From Plasmodiophora brassicae (lineage: Eukaryota; Endomyxa: Phytomyxea; Phytomyxea; Plasmodiophorida): a stretch of 64,000 bases of DNA. Under the pieces are notes generated by a model that saw only the letters and a program-made list of their open reading frames with translations, was not told where the DNA came from and made no database searches. The DNA lies in contig CP145410.1 of NCBI GenBank assembly GCA_036867785.1, positions 558,001 to 622,000 of the forward strand. Direction: 5' to 3'. The first letter of the stretch is position 1, and every line of letters begins with the position of its first letter. This document shows positions 22,783-33,993 of the stretch, piece after piece. A program made the translations under genes and the position numbers.

Positions 22783-23026
22783 TTTTGGCTATCTCAGCGC
22801 GGATCAGCAGCTGAACAGCTCCACTTCGGCCGGCAACGCCTCGCGTTTTATTCAGAACACAAGAAGCACTGAAGCATGCAAAGTTCCCCGCTTTGTTAAC
22901 TGGACTCGTCCGAGACTATTCCGCGGAACATTCCGGCATCGTCCCTGGAACCTTCCCGAAGAACGTTCTCGGAAGCGCGAGTCAAATATAGGAGCACGAG
23001 GCTCAGCGACAGAGGTCATTAGCGAA
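22783..23026. promoter_or_regulatory. divergent intergenic region, homoserine dehydrogenase / proline-rich gene
   Basis: This 244-bp spacer separates two divergent starts. It contains a repeated gaac/gttc-rich segment (ggaacattccggc, ggaaccttcccgaagaacgttctcgg, 22926-22974), reminiscent of heat-shock-element pentamers (nGAAn in alternating orientation). That reading is an inference. Confidence 0.35.
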
Positions 23027-23719
23027 ATGTTCGAGGAAGCGCAAGAGAGGAAGAGTGAACCAATGTCGGAAGTTATGCTGCGACCGGGCGAGATCCTTCG
23101 TCAGCTCTGGACGGACACGCCGCCAATGGAGCCGACCATTCTCGAGCCCGTCGAGCCTAACGACGATGAGATTGAGGAGATTATTGTCGGCGACATTCCT
23201 GCCACCGAGCGGCCATACATCAAGCCACAGCGGCCGCAATCGACGACGTCAGCGACGAATGTCGACGCGAACCCTCCTGCACCATCGCAGCTCTCCGGCA
23301 AGACCGAGATACCTGTCGTCCATGTCCGCAACCAGAAGCGGCCGACGCCAGCACCAGCACCAGCAAGATCGGGAAAGCCTGGTGACGCTAATCCCCGCAA
23401 AGGACATCAGCCCGGGCTCAGGCCCGAGGCGACACCATGGACATCGTGTGCACCGCAGCGATGCTCCCCCCAACATATCCCTCAGCAGCGGCGTCCCATG
23501 TCAGCACGGCGTCGCCGACCACAGCCCCGCCCGACCAACAGCGACATGTTCTACGACCAGTGGGGCAACCCCATCCTCGTGCCGCGAGCACGCCCGGCAA
23601 CGCAAGCGGCTCCATGCCGGGGTTACGACTACATCCCCTACACCTGCAACCCGCTCTCCTACAACCAACCCTACATGTACAGCCCGTTTCTCAGCCACCT
23701 CGTCGATGGGCCCTGGTGA
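23027..23719 (+). CDS. proline-rich, probably disordered protein of unknown function
   Basis: One uninterrupted frame of 230 residues. The first 70 residues are acidic (EPVEPNDDEIEEIIVGDIPA), the middle is Pro/Arg/Gln-rich (PTPAPAPARSGKPGD, QQRRPMSARRRRPQPRP), and the end is rich in Tyr, Pro and Asn (QWGNPILVPRARP, YDYIPYTCNPLSYNQPYMY). No domain recognised. Lack of an intron and of conserved blocks leaves open whether it is translated. The PY-rich C-terminus would suit a WW- or SH3-type interaction, which is only an inference. Confidence 0.45.
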   Translation: MFEEAQERKSEPMSEVMLRPGEILRQLWTDTPPMEPTILEPVEPNDDEIEEIIVGDIPATERPYIKPQRPQSTTSATNVDANPPAPSQLSGKTEIPVVHVRNQKRPTPAPAPARSGKPGDANPRKGHQPGLRPEATPWTSCAPQRCSPQHIPQQRRPMSARRRRPQPRPTNSDMFYDQWGNPILVPRARPATQAAPCRGYDYIPYTCNPLSYNQPYMYSPFLSHLVDGPW

Positions 23720-24079
23720 ACACCTCACAATACATGCACCTATTTATTCATCCAAGCTCATCATCACGGCCACGTAGTTTCCGGTGCTCGGCGGTCGAGG
23801 CGCTGCCAGTCGTACGCAGTGCAGCCACGTGTTCCAGTGGCACGCGATCTAGAATAACTGCAGGCGGCGCTACTGGACGTCATTGCCCGCGTGCGCTGCG
23901 TGACTCACCGGCATCAAGCGCGGCTCGCAGTTTCTGCTGGCCCGCGCCGAGGCGGTGTCTCCATTGCTGTGTTTTTCGTTACAGAGACGCGGGAGCGCGC
24001 GCAGGAAGGCCGTGCGCCGGTATCAGACGTCGGATCGCACAGACAGGACGGGGGCGCAGTGCGGCCAGGCGCCAGCGAC

Positions 24080-24853
24080 ATGGACGAGGTCGCCGAGACC
24101 CTCGACTTCTTCGTCTTCTCGCACAAGCGGTCGTCCGCGTACACGGGCATCGTCACGTTCGTCCTGACGACGCCGGACCAGCGCGAGCACTGCCGGTCCG
24201 TCCATGTGCTGCCGGGCGGGTCGGTGCGCGTCTACCCGATGCATCATCCGGACACGAATTGTGTCGTACGGATGACACGCGACGCGTTCCTGGATGTGTA
24301 TAATGGGCACATGCATCCGAAACAGGCCGTCCTCGGCGGCCATCTTCGTATAGACGGGTTCCGATATGCGGAGCTCAGCAGGTATTTGACGAACGCGTTT
24401 CATGAATGGTTGACATCATATTGAATATTTTGAATGTGCAGATTCCTCCATTCCTTTGATTTTAGCTCCAGTCAATGGCGGCAGTTCTACCAGGCTCGTG
24501 ACAATCCATCATCTGCCGCCCTGGACGTTATGCTGAGCTCATGGAAATCGATGCTGATTCCGACCGCCCATGCCCAGTCGTCGTCAATGTCGTTGCATCT
24601 GTCTCGACGCGTTCTAACGCAGTCCAAGATTCAAGACGCTATCGACAGGGGCGCCGTGGCGATGCCGCCTGTCGGTTCGTTCAGCTCGTTTGATCGCAGG
24701 AGAGTAAATCTGCCACATACTGCGATGGCGGCCCTGCAAATCCATAAGAGTCAGACGGCGAAACTAGCGAGGACGTTATCGTCGCGCGCTCTCGCCAACC
24801 GAGCTGTTCCGCTTTCGAGAGAACATGCTGACTTCATGCATCGCATGCTCTGA
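24080..24853 (+). CDS. SCP2-like sterol-carrier fold protein
   Basis: Two exons (24080-24381, 24442-24853) encode about 237 residues. The first covers a beta sheet (FVFSHKRSSAYTGIVTFVLT, SVRVYPMHHPDTNCVVRMTR) and the SCP2 core DVYNGHMHPKQAVLGGHLRI followed by DGFRYAELSR, where family members have xxxxGKxxPxxAFxxGKLKIxGd. A GTATTT donor splits the Arg codon and exon 2 continues FLHSFDFSSSQWRQFYQ, completing the fold. The last 110 residues are Ser/Ala/Arg-rich and unlike SCP2. SCP2 domains bind lipids; a peroxisomal signal is not seen at the C-terminus (HRML). Longer in-frame starts upstream are possible. Confidence 0.65.
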
Positions 24854-24963
24854 TGGCATCGTTATGGCTAGCAGTATCGGCGGGTCTTCATATCATATAT
24901 CCTTTGACCACCCATATGTAAAGTATACCGTATCCGACACCGGAATTTCAAAGTCTATTACTA

Positions 24964-25884
24964 TTAGTCGCGCGACTCGTCGTCGATCTTCCACGAATTG
25001 ACACCATGGCTGCGCAGTGCATTCAAACGGCCGGACCAGACGCCTGCGATAGCGTTGACTGTGCACAGATCGTTTAGCGGCTGGGCAATGTGTTAACGAT
25101 TTGTGGGCACCCACCGCACAAGACGGACACTTAACAGCCCGCTCGTCAATTGCCGAGAAGCAGTACTCGCACTCGCGTGCAACGGTAGTGGCCTCCTTCT
25201 TTGCACTGCTGAAAACTACGACGCCCGTTCAGTGGCCACGGAAGATACCGTTCGGGGAAATAACCTACTGCGAATGAGTATGAAGAGGAACGCCGAGATA
25301 ATTATGAAGTTCAGTGTTGTGCGAAGAAAGGTTCCGTACGCGAACACGACCGCTCCTTCCTTTCTCGCTAATTGGTTCGATGGTCAGTTAGAGACTGTAC
25401 AATTGATGCGGACATGGTGTACACCTTCAGCGAGCACGTCGAAATGGCACCCGGGATTCTTGCGAGGACAGCGAAGAATGACAAACATGTCTTCGATGCC
25501 CCTGGGCACTATTGGTCGCAATGGTTTCACAATGTGATAACGCAGTGAACTCGCGAGTTCAGTTACGGAGGAATAGGAACACGATCGGAGTGATCACTGT
25601 TGGAGAACGTTATGGACTATAGCATCGTCAGATGGGGCATCTTACGGTCTTCAGAAAAGGATGAAACGACAGCCCCGAATGCGGCGCCGAGGATGACACC
25701 AGTAGCCAATTCGAACGCGCTGCCCTTATAGAGAAACTCCTTAAAGTCATGGCACAACGTTCTTGCACTCGCCACTTCTTCTCGTAGTGCCACGTAGACC
25801 TGAAAACGGCAGTGTTTTACCATTAGATCCACCAAAGATAGCACGTGGACTGCATCATACCCTGTTGTCGCCTCGGTTGACCAT
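24964..25884 (-). CDS. mscL: MscL-type large-conductance mechanosensitive channel, intron-containing
   Basis: Homopentameric osmotic-relief channel normally found in bacteria and archaea. Exons in order: a short start MVNRGDNR; the amphipathic helix and TM1 FKEFLYKGSAFELATGVILG with AAFGAVVSSFSED; LITPIVFLFLR; a periplasmic-loop segment RGIEDMFVILRC to HHVRINCTV; TM2 VVFAYGTFLRTTLNFIIISA with FLFILIR; and a C-terminal zinc ribbon CEYCFSAIDERAVKCPSC. That zinc ribbon is also seen at the C-terminus of some bacterial MscL proteins. Five short GT-AG introns are needed, so this is a resident eukaryotic gene rather than contamination. The 3' end is either at 24964 after one more 34-nt intron or at 24893 without it. 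Confidence 0.8.
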
Positions 25885-26091
25885 CTTGGAGGGCTCTTTG
25901 TGTTTACTCGGTCTTAGATATGTGAGCCGGCTTGCAACGTAGATTCTGGGACGGGAGCGCGACCCTCCGACTGGGTTGCTCCAAGGGTTGCTCCACCTCC
26001 AGAGCAGCCCTTTATTCGGCATTTGCCCAGGACCATCGAACCAAGACAATACAGGGTTGTCTTGTGCACGCTTTCCCGTAAGGAGCAGCAC

Positions 26092-27002
26092 AGGTAAACG
26101 TGGGTGCGCCGGATCGTAATATTAGGGCAAGTTACTACCTAGTTGGAAGTCCGCCACGGCGTCCGTCGCGGAAGCCGTGTGAGAAGCACGAGCTACGCAT
26201 GCGGGCGCAGCAGTCTGAATGTGCTGCGCTATTGCGAGCATCGAGCTTGCGATGGACGCCGCTCATTTCCATTGCGTTCGTGCACATGTCGTTCAGCATT
26301 GAACCCATGTGCCTGTTTGCAATATGCCCTCAATTACGGTCGACTGGCTGAGCGAAATGTGAATCGCCCTGAAGCTGAATTGTCAACCACGAGGGCGACA
26401 GTGACATCGCTATGGACACTTTCACATGATTGCGAGCCGGTTTCGCATATCATTCTCGTTCGCGCGGATATTCACTTTACGTTCCTGTGTCATAACCAAA
26501 GCGTCTTGACGTCGAATGAACACGTAGTCCTATTGACGTCAGGATTGGCTTGTCTGTGACATGCCGGCGGGTGCAACCCTTCAGTGGCATGAGGACCAGA
26601 ATTTCCCCTTGATATGCAAGCTGTGGGGCGGCTCCTTCGGTCATCTGGAATTAGATCTACCTGGATGGTGGACACTGCCAGCTCCGTTACATTTTGATCC
26701 ATGCGGCTGTGGCGTATGGTCCTTCGTGACTGGCATACAGTAAACGCGGCTGTCCCGATACCCATTACAGCAGACGATCTCCGCCCGGCTACTGTAAGAG
26801 GGATGCCACATTCGTAATTTAATATACCTTTCTTGTTGTCCTCTACTTGCGCGAAGTAATACTACCTGTTTATTGTAGCGTAGCCCCCCAGTCGCACAGA
26901 CAGAACGACCCAGATGCTGGTTCCTCTGGCGGCATTACATTTCTGAATGTGAATCTACTTTATGTAGGATGGTGGCGCATTCGTTACCTGTACAGGTCGG
27001 GT
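26092..27002. other. ambiguous region, possible minus-strand exons
   Basis: Between the MscL and HORMA genes. On the minus strand MDQNVTELAVSTIQ (about 26690) could be spliced to LAYQGEILVLMPLKG and later to short frames down to about 26150, giving a small unknown protein. On the plus strand a 60-residue Trp-rich frame (26561-26743) is also open. Neither has a recognisable family, and the evidence does not decide between them. Confidence 0.25.
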
Positions 27003-29613
27003 TCAGGTACAACTGCGCTTGCATGGCCTCTGGATGATCCTATCGGAAGACGATATCTTGCGCTTAGCTGCGTTTGGCATGGCGGAACCGATCTCGCTAC
27101 GATCCGAGATCTGCGACAGGCCTGCATCGCTTTGGCTCATCGAGATGGCGTTGCGGCTGAGGTGCACTTGAATCACATTTGGCAGTTCGGTACAAGTCGT
27201 TGCTTGATGAGACAGCGGTTGGCCGCCACCGTATCCTCCTGTAGCAGTGTCGACGGTTTCATCGTCGCTCGTATGATGAGGATTAACGTCGGGTCTTGGG
27301 CCACCAATGCGAATTCCATTTGCAGCTTTGCAGTGACCTAGAGGTTGCTTAGACAAATCAAGAACGGTATATATGTCGCAACGAGTTGTACGCTCAATGA
27401 CGCTCTTGTCAAGATGAGTTCCACGGAAGTGTTCTAGCAGATTATGGGGGGATATTGGTGAATGGAGGGTGATCAGGATCTGCAACTCGAGAAGAAGTGC
27501 TACAGGTCAAGCAACACTGAGTTCACCGAAAACGAACGGTTCAGTAATGGGCCAACCGTCCATGCTCGGCCGCTCATCGGATTTATGCAGTTCGATCAGC
27601 ACTGCTGTCTTTTCTATTGCCAATCGATTCAGTTTGAGCTACAGAGTACAAGTCCTCCTATATCTCACGAGCAATGTCAGGGAAAGAAGCGATTTGAGGC
27701 GGGACGCGACGCAGATGGCGTTTCCGGATACTGCAAAGAATCTGCTTAGCCGTCTCTAGCGGTAGAAGTGGCTCGGTAGGCAAACTAGCGCTTCCAGAAT
27801 CGTCTCCAGCGCTAGCGACGGTTTTGCCAACAACAGGAAGGCAGGACTCCTCAACACCTTGAGGAACACGGCTCGGTTTAACCTTGGCGCCTGTTATAAT
27901 CCAAAGAGCGAGTCTCAGACCATGACATGGATGGGGATGATTTGACGGCTCGCAGACCTTTGGTTTCATTAGGTGCTGAGCTTCTCCACCGCTCACTACT
28001 TTGCGAAGAATTCGCTAGGTTGAGACGCCCAATATCGACGTCCGCATCTCCAGCGCTCTCCTCTACAATCACGGGGCAAGATGTGCCAGTACGTCCACTG
28101 CGACGATGACGCATTGCTCTTCGACGCCCTGTGAGACAGGTGACGCCAGCGAAGTTAAACTCCAATTGAGTCCAAACTTCAAGTTCATACCGGTCGATAT
28201 CGTAGACTCGTCATCATTCGATGAAGCGCATCCATTCGCCGAATTATCCCAGTGCCTAACCTGCGGTTAGCCTTGAAGCTGCACCCAACGTTTCGACCGA
28301 AACATACAGAGAACTCGGCGAGGCTTGAATATGATCTGACAAGGTGACTGAATTAATGTCTTCCACACACGCGCCATAGGCGGCGTATGTGGCTGCCTGG
28401 TCCTGACAGCCTGAGGAATGAATTGAGACGAATGCCATCTATAGTAAGTATCCACCGTTAAAGGGCAGCTTCTTGAAGGTTGTAGAACATGCCGTACCTC
28501 TTCGTTAACGTCTACGTTTCGAAGTTGTAACTTCAACTCATGAAACGAAGTCGCCATTGCGCCTAACGTAGTGACGTGCGGTCTCGAGAAGAATCGCAAT
28601 TCTTGTTGTGATGTAGCTCGGCGAAAGTGCTCAGGCTCGTAGTCCTACCGTCAGGTAGTAGTCATTGAGACGATACCAGATCGGTCGTTTGTTACTCTGA
28701 CCTCTGGAGTGACGTCGTCACGATACAGAAGTTTCATCGAGAAGGCGCTGTACAAAGCGTTGTTAAGCGTCACTTGGGCTTTGAACAAACCCGCTCACCG
28801 TTCTTCTGGTAGTGGCGGCAGTGTACCAGCCATGGCAATCAAACTGCGGATCACTGTGTGCGCCGTTAGTCTTAGAAAACCGTCGAACCAAACGTGGAGA
28901 GTACTCGAGCGCATCATTTGCGATATATCGTCTTTCGTTGGGACGCTCTGCGATACCTGAATGTAGGCATTAGATTTCCCGTTGACGGTACGATAAAACC
29001 GGGGGTACCTCAACGCCATCTGACTTGCGGGTCATAACGACGTCGTTGTCGTGATAGCGAATCTGGACTGAGTAATGTTAATAGCCGGACCAAGCTTGGA
29101 ATATTCATGGATCGCGGAACCTACAATTGTACGTCTCGATGAGATGGAAACCTGGGTTGCTTCCTTCCTGTTGAAACATGCCGTAGATGGTGAATACCGC
29201 CTCTACAGCAGAATCAGGTCGTCGTCGTCGTCCACTTCTACAGACGATATACCTTCAAGATATCTGCAACCTACAGATGAGTGATGGCATTACAATATGC
29301 AATAAAGTGTGACCTTTTTTCTAGTGAGGGAAGGCACCCTTGGTCTATCCAGTCAATCATACGACGTGGCTCTGGTTGATCAGGCTGAAGGGTATGCACA
29401 ATGACATCCTGAATCCGCTGTCTTTTGAAGCATGGTTCAGGAAACAGTGCCCGCGTGTATGCGATACATGACTAAACATATGTGAGAACTGCCAAGCCCC
29501 ACCCCGAGGACAGAACTGCGGACCAGGCCACACCGCAGCAGGTTCTTCACCAGGTTCGTTGACTGACGGAAACTGATCTGTTCCTCGACCTTCTGACGCA
29601 TCGACGTCGCCAT
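27003..29613 (-). CDS. HORMA-domain meiotic chromosome axis protein (HORMAD/Hop1/ASY1 family)
   Basis: Axis protein that binds closure motifs and promotes meiotic double-strand breaks and homologue bias. Exons give MRQKVEEQISFRQSTNLVKN, then CIAYTRALFPEPCFKR (family: YxRGLFPExxF), PEPRRMIDWIDQGCLPSLEK, ISQMMRSMIRSLIAMAG with TLPPLPEER, FSMKLLYRDDVTPE and DYEPEHFRRATSQQEL, and LGAMATSFHELKLQLRN. These match HORMAD1 and ASY1 block for block. The long C-terminal part is Ser-rich and ends with KRKISSSDRIIQRPCKR, a probable nuclear signal/closure-motif region. About ten introns of 40-60 nt. A longer in-frame start exists at 29685. The gene implies a sexual cycle. Confidence 0.88.
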
Positions 29614-29853
29614 GTGTCCACCACCCACGCCCTCCTTGACCAACACGCCCAAATCCAAAATGACCGATCCATCCATCAACTGCACACTCAGCTACGTGGC
29701 ACTTCACCGCGCGTTACATGTCGTTAGGCGTCACACGGATGTCTGCCGGCACCGGCGGGAACGTTCCAAAATCGGTCACAGGACGTTCTTGGGACTGCCG
29801 TCATTACGCAGAGTATACACACCTTTGAGCAACAAATATAATGGCAAGTTGAT

Positions 29854-31075
29854 CTAGTAAACGAGGACTTCTGCCTGTTGTCGCTCGAACGCGTCCTCGG
29901 CTTTACGGCAGTCCCTCTTGAACTTGTGAACGAGCTTCTTCAGGTTATGCCGATTATCGTCGCACATAGGAGACGCCATCCAATTGATCGGCCTTTCTGA
30001 CGGTCGGAATGACAGGCGATCATTGTAGCCCACGCTGATACTGCGATTACTCCCATCGATATACAGTCGGGCGTTGGTCATCCGTGGAATCAATTCGAAA
30101 TCCGATTCGAATAGCCTGAGAGCGAAATGAGTATGTGACAGGTCAGTGATATCAGCGTCGATCCGACATACCCTCCAAGGATGGGCAATCCTGAGCCTAT
30201 AACGGACGGCGGGAAAAGCTCCCTGACACGAAATTGCAGTAACCGAGACGACCACGGCTGGATACAACCGCCAGCCGACAGGATTCCAGCCGTCGACCCA
30301 GCAGGAGTTGATATCCAGACGCCACTGCTCTTTTGCACTTGCTCATGCCCGCCTCTTCTCACAGTGTAGCTGTGTAAACCCACGTCATATTAGACTGGAT
30401 CCTGAATAGCAATTTGCGGCCCATGCTGACTAAAGTGTGGTCGCAGCGCTTGATGCTGCAAACAGGGCATCATTGAGAACCAGGATGGGTTGTTTCTCAC
30501 CGTTCAGCAGGATTCGCATTCTCCACAGTGGGCGCGGCTCGACTTCGCTGCGTTCCAGTCGTTCGAACAGGCTCGGGAATGATCTCGCAGTCGCAGCACA
30601 ATAGAATCCAAAACTGGATTCGGGCGACGAACTGAAAGAGAGTTAGCGATACGGCGTGTATAACCAGCGGTACTGACTTGATGCCAAGCAGGGGCGTTGT
30701 TTCCAGATCGTTAAACGAATGTGAAGCACGCAGAAATGTGCCATCGCCACCAATGGACAGGACCAGATGCGCCCACTCGATATCGTCCCTCGACAGCGTC
30801 TCTTTCAAGCGGATCGAGACGCGTCGCGATGCGAGATATGAGCAGACGAGGTCAGTCGCCTCCTGGTGTGCCTCGTGCGCCGCGCCCACGCGGGCATCGC
30901 GGACGGCCTCCATCCTGGAATGGCCCTTGGCCAGGACCTCGCCCGACATCCTCAGCTTCTCCAGGAACGTCACCTACGCAACGTGGTGGCCTCAGACACC
31001 CGGCAGCATCCCCATGGCGCGTGCCGGGCATACCTTGCGCAGGATGGCGCATCTTGTGATGGGCGCGCCGACCAT
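29854..31075 (-). CDS. NADK2: NAD kinase, NADK2-like
   Basis: Phosphorylates NAD to NADP. The start MVGAPITRCAILRK is followed, across a 60-nt intron, by VTFLEKLRMSGEVL. Then IEWAHLVLSIGGDGTFLRAS (the GGDGT phosphate loop), TPLLGIKS, RILLNGEKQPILVLNDALFA, and the second nucleotide motif SSGVWISTPAGSTAGILSAG. The end reads NARLYIDGSNRSISVGYND and FERQQAEVLVY. The layout (EWAH before GGDGT, SGVW-STPAGSTA) is closest to the mitochondrial NADK2 group. Six or so short introns. Confidence 0.87.
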
Positions 31076-31466
31076 ATCCCACGACGACGACGATTACTGC
31101 GGCCGGCACCACCGCGTCGGATCCGACGACCCCGGAACGGCTGCTCCCACCGGAACCGAAATTCCCAGTGCGACGCCTGGCATTGTTTCTTTCGTGACGC
31201 CACTGGAATCGACAGGTCCCGTACACCGCTGGCACCACGTCTGACCGTTTGCAATTCGACTCGCTGCAGCAACCACGCCTGCGCGGGTCTCCAGGCGACG
31301 ACCTCCACGGGTGATCCGATCGGTACGTAGAGCGGCCGGCACAGTTCAGTGTTGTTTAGTTCGTGGTCGTGCTGGTAGTGCGAGTCGCAAGTGTACTGGG
31401 GATTTGGGTTGGCGGCTGGTTGGCGTTGTGGAACGCCATTCGCATTTATTGCGGTAGGTCGCGGCG
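31076..31466. promoter_or_regulatory. divergent intergenic region, NAD kinase / TXNDC9
   Basis: This 391-bp spacer lies between two divergent starts. All open frames here are short and antisense to each other. Core promoters of both genes must lie here; no clear TATA box. Confidence 0.4.
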
Positions 31467-32207
31467 ATGCTCAAGACGGGCGGGAAGGATTCCGGGTTCG
31501 GCGAGGCGGCGCAGCAGCAGGCGTCGGCGGCGCTGGCGTCTGCTGCCGATGACCTGATGGCACGACATGCACAGATGCAGGCCATGGAGCGGAAGAAGGC
31601 GGCGGCGGCGGCCAGGACCCGGGGTCCCGGGGAGCGAGTCGCGACGGCCGCGAAGGCGTCCAAAGACGAGGGCGAGGCCGACGACGACGACGACGATGAT
31701 GATAAGGAGGATGAGGAGGTGTGGTTGGATGCGATGCGGGAGAAGCGCCTGGCTGCGATTCAGAAGGCGTGTGCTCAGCGCCAGAGCCGACTGAGGACGG
31801 GCGATGGCGAGTACAAGCACATTGTCGAATGCGATTTCTTGAAAGAGGTGACTGGGGCCGAGCGTGTTGTCTGTCACTTCTTCCATCGCGATTTCGAACG
31901 GTGCAAGATCATGGACATGCACCTGGCCAGGCTGGCCGCTGAGCACGACGACACGAAATTCATCAAGATCGACGCCGAGAAGGCACCGTTCTTCGTGCAG
32001 AAACTGGCGATCCGCGTCCTGCCCACCCTTGTCATCTTCAACGATGGCGTCGCCGTCGATCGCATCATTGGATTCAACGATGTCGGCAACAAGGACGATT
32101 TTGCAACAGGGGTGCTCGAGAAGCGATTGATTCGCGCCGGTGCGATCTTCGACGAGGAAGCAGAGAGACGGTCTCGCAAAGCGAAACCCGTCAAGACGTT
32201 ACTATGA
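31467..32207 (+). CDS. TXNDC9: TXNDC9 / phosducin-like protein with thioredoxin fold
   Basis: Single-exon gene of 246 residues, co-chaperone of the CCT chaperonin in other eukaryotes. The N-terminal third is Ala/Lys-rich and includes an Asp run (GEADDDDDDDDKEDEE). The thioredoxin-like domain reads EYKHIVECDFLKEV, VVCHFFHRDFERCKIMDMHL, TKFIKIDAEKAPFFVQKL, IRVLPTLVIFNDGVAVDRII and GFNDVGNKDDFATGVLEKRL. As in other TXNDC9 proteins the CxxC is absent and a single RCK-I cysteine remains, so it is not a redox enzyme. Convergent with the first prolyl hydroxylase gene, 61 bp apart. Confidence 0.92.
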   Translation: MLKTGGKDSGFGEAAQQQASAALASAADDLMARHAQMQAMERKKAAAAARTRGPGERVATAAKASKDEGEADDDDDDDDKEDEEVWLDAMREKRLAAIQKACAQRQSRLRTGDGEYKHIVECDFLKEVTGAERVVCHFFHRDFERCKIMDMHLARLAAEHDDTKFIKIDAEKAPFFVQKLAIRVLPTLVIFNDGVAVDRIIGFNDVGNKDDFATGVLEKRLIRAGAIFDEEAERRSRKAKPVKTLL

Positions 32208-32268
32208 GGAAGCCACTTTGTATGCCTTAATGTACAATATGGGCTGCGATGACGTTTCACGGCAGCAT

Positions 32269-33993
32269 TCACTTGCCGTACCTTTCATCCCAGAACCAGA
32301 GCTGTATATGACACATGTGTTCAACCCCTAGGTAGTTACATCTCTCTCTCTCTCCGCACAACGAGAACGTACGTTTGCTGCCCATTTCGTGCCTTCGATG
32401 ACTGGGCATCCCCCATGCAACGCGGACTGGTCGAGGTTGCCATCAGGTCGCATGCTGAAGAACAAGACGGCGCGCCCTTTCTTGGGCTGAATACTCGGCG
32501 TATGAGTGCATTTCGTACCCAGCGCTTGCAGCCGTTACCTGGATCTTCATGGCACTGGACGAATTGGGGCACCCGTTCTCAATGAACGTGCTATGTGCTC
32601 GAGGGAAGACCGTCTCGCCTCCATGGGCAACTGTTCATGCATGGTGAGTTGCACGCCGGGAGGCAGCAGCTTGTTACTGACCATCGTTCAAGTACAGAAG
32701 CAATGTGGCGTACCGGTTGTGACCGGACTGAACGTGGCGGCTGTACCGTGTTGTTGCGGGCAGGAAGTAATCGTCCTGGCTATCATTTCAGGGTAGGTGC
32801 ATGCAACCGTCGTTGATTTCACTGACATGTGGCTGATCTGCAACACAGGCGAACATCAATTCGACCTGGCGCTACAGTACCAATCATGGGCTACTGACAT
32901 TCTTGAGAGACATCATAGCGAAGCACTTGCATGTCTTCACAATGCTGCCTCCAGCGGTCCGCATCGAAAGGGATTTTCAGAAGATCAAAGGCGCGAATGA
33001 AAACGTTCTCGACAATGTTGGATGCTGTGGCGGACAGCCAGGTATTTGTCGACGTCCTCTCGTCGCTGACAACTACAGGTGACGATGCGCCGAACCAAGA
33101 TGTGCTGACAGTTGTTGACTTCACCAGGGACCTTGCTCGTACGGTTAGGACATGGGTTGGCATCGCTGTCGACGGGACCCACCTGTGCATTCCTCTAGAA
33201 GCCGCCAAATGGACGATATGGTCGCACTCGTCAGCGCTAAGAAAGTCCTCGATAACGAATACACGAGGCGCAACGGATTGGGTGACCATTTTCTGAACCC
33301 GCCTTCGTAACGGGGATAGTCCACCAGCCACCTCCACCTCGTGTTCGTGACCGATGGCAAATGGATCAGGTATCCATCTGGTTACAGGCCCACGTGGATG
33401 GACGTTTATCCAAGGAATGCTATGCTTCTGAGACGATAACTGATGAGACTCGGAAAGCCAGAGAACGCTCAACGTCTGACCTTGTAGTACTCTTCATACC
33501 ACGATGGACTGGCGAGGGAGTAAACGAAGTTGGGCGCGTTCTTCTCGATGAAAAACGACTTCACGGTTACTTGGGTGGAGGGCGCTCGCCAACTCCCTGT
33601 TGAGTACGCATTAGGAATGGGTATACAAACCGGCCAGATGTGGAGCGGACACTGATGGCCGACCCAAGTCGAAAACTCCATGTCGCGACCCGAAGCAACT
33701 GACGCCATCCGGATATCCTGTCCGCCAGGACCGCGATAGTATAGGTCCAGTGTTTCGTTGTGCACATTGTAGAATGTCATGACGACTTCCGTGTGCCCTG
33801 CCGAGATCGCAGAGGAACGCTCCGTATGAGACCGAATGTATCGCTGTCGTTAAACGAGGATTACGCGAATGCGATGGACGCCACTACACAGACAAACCTG
33901 CGCTGTATGGAATCGTGCATCGCGATCAACGCCAATAACGAAGGCAGCAACCAGCGCCGCAACAGCACTACTCGAGAAAACGGCAAGACGCAT
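32269..33993 (-). CDS. membrane prolyl 4-hydroxylase with VHL-like beta domain, copy 1
   Basis: 2-oxoglutarate/Fe(II) dioxygenase. Start MRLAVFSSSAVAALVAAFVI is a signal or anchor. Next comes a VHL-beta-like domain: MTFYNVHNETLDLYYRGPGG, then MEFSTWVGHQ spliced to GSWRAPSTQ. The hydroxylase reads PRVFVIEDFLSADECDHIV, DERTSTNTWL, LQVLRYDVSQEY, QPH on an 11-nt exon, DDYFLPATT, NRYATLLLYLND, GGETVFPRA, GRAVLFFSMRPDGNL and ALHGGCPVIEGTKWAAN, ending LWFWDERYGK. Iron ligands are H and D of HDD plus the H of LHGG; the Lys of TKW binds 2-oxoglutarate. About ten short introns, all at the same places as in copies 2 and 3. Inverted relative to the other two copies. One intron near the 3' end holds (CT)7 at 32341-32354. 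Confidence 0.88.
32827..32837 (-). other. 11-nt micro-exon of hydroxylase copy 1
   Basis: ATCAGCCACAT on the minus strand, between an intron ending ...TTGCAG and a donor GTCAGT. It completes a Tyr codon and encodes Gln-Pro-His; this His is the first iron ligand of the HxD motif. Without it the reading frame is lost and the active site incomplete. Confidence 0.85.

Noticed and set aside
23437-24303. A 288-residue plus-strand frame spanning two genes
   Set aside because: It overlaps the proline-rich gene and the SCP2-like gene in another frame. It has low-complexity Arg/Ala/Ser composition and no motif.
25103-25537. A 144-residue plus-strand frame
   Set aside because: It lies antisense to the MscL exons, which carry clear TM1, TM2 and zinc-ribbon motifs across several introns.
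24964-25884. MscL as bacterial contamination
   Set aside because: The channel is split by several short GT-AG introns of the same size as in neighbouring eukaryotic genes and sits between eukaryotic genes.
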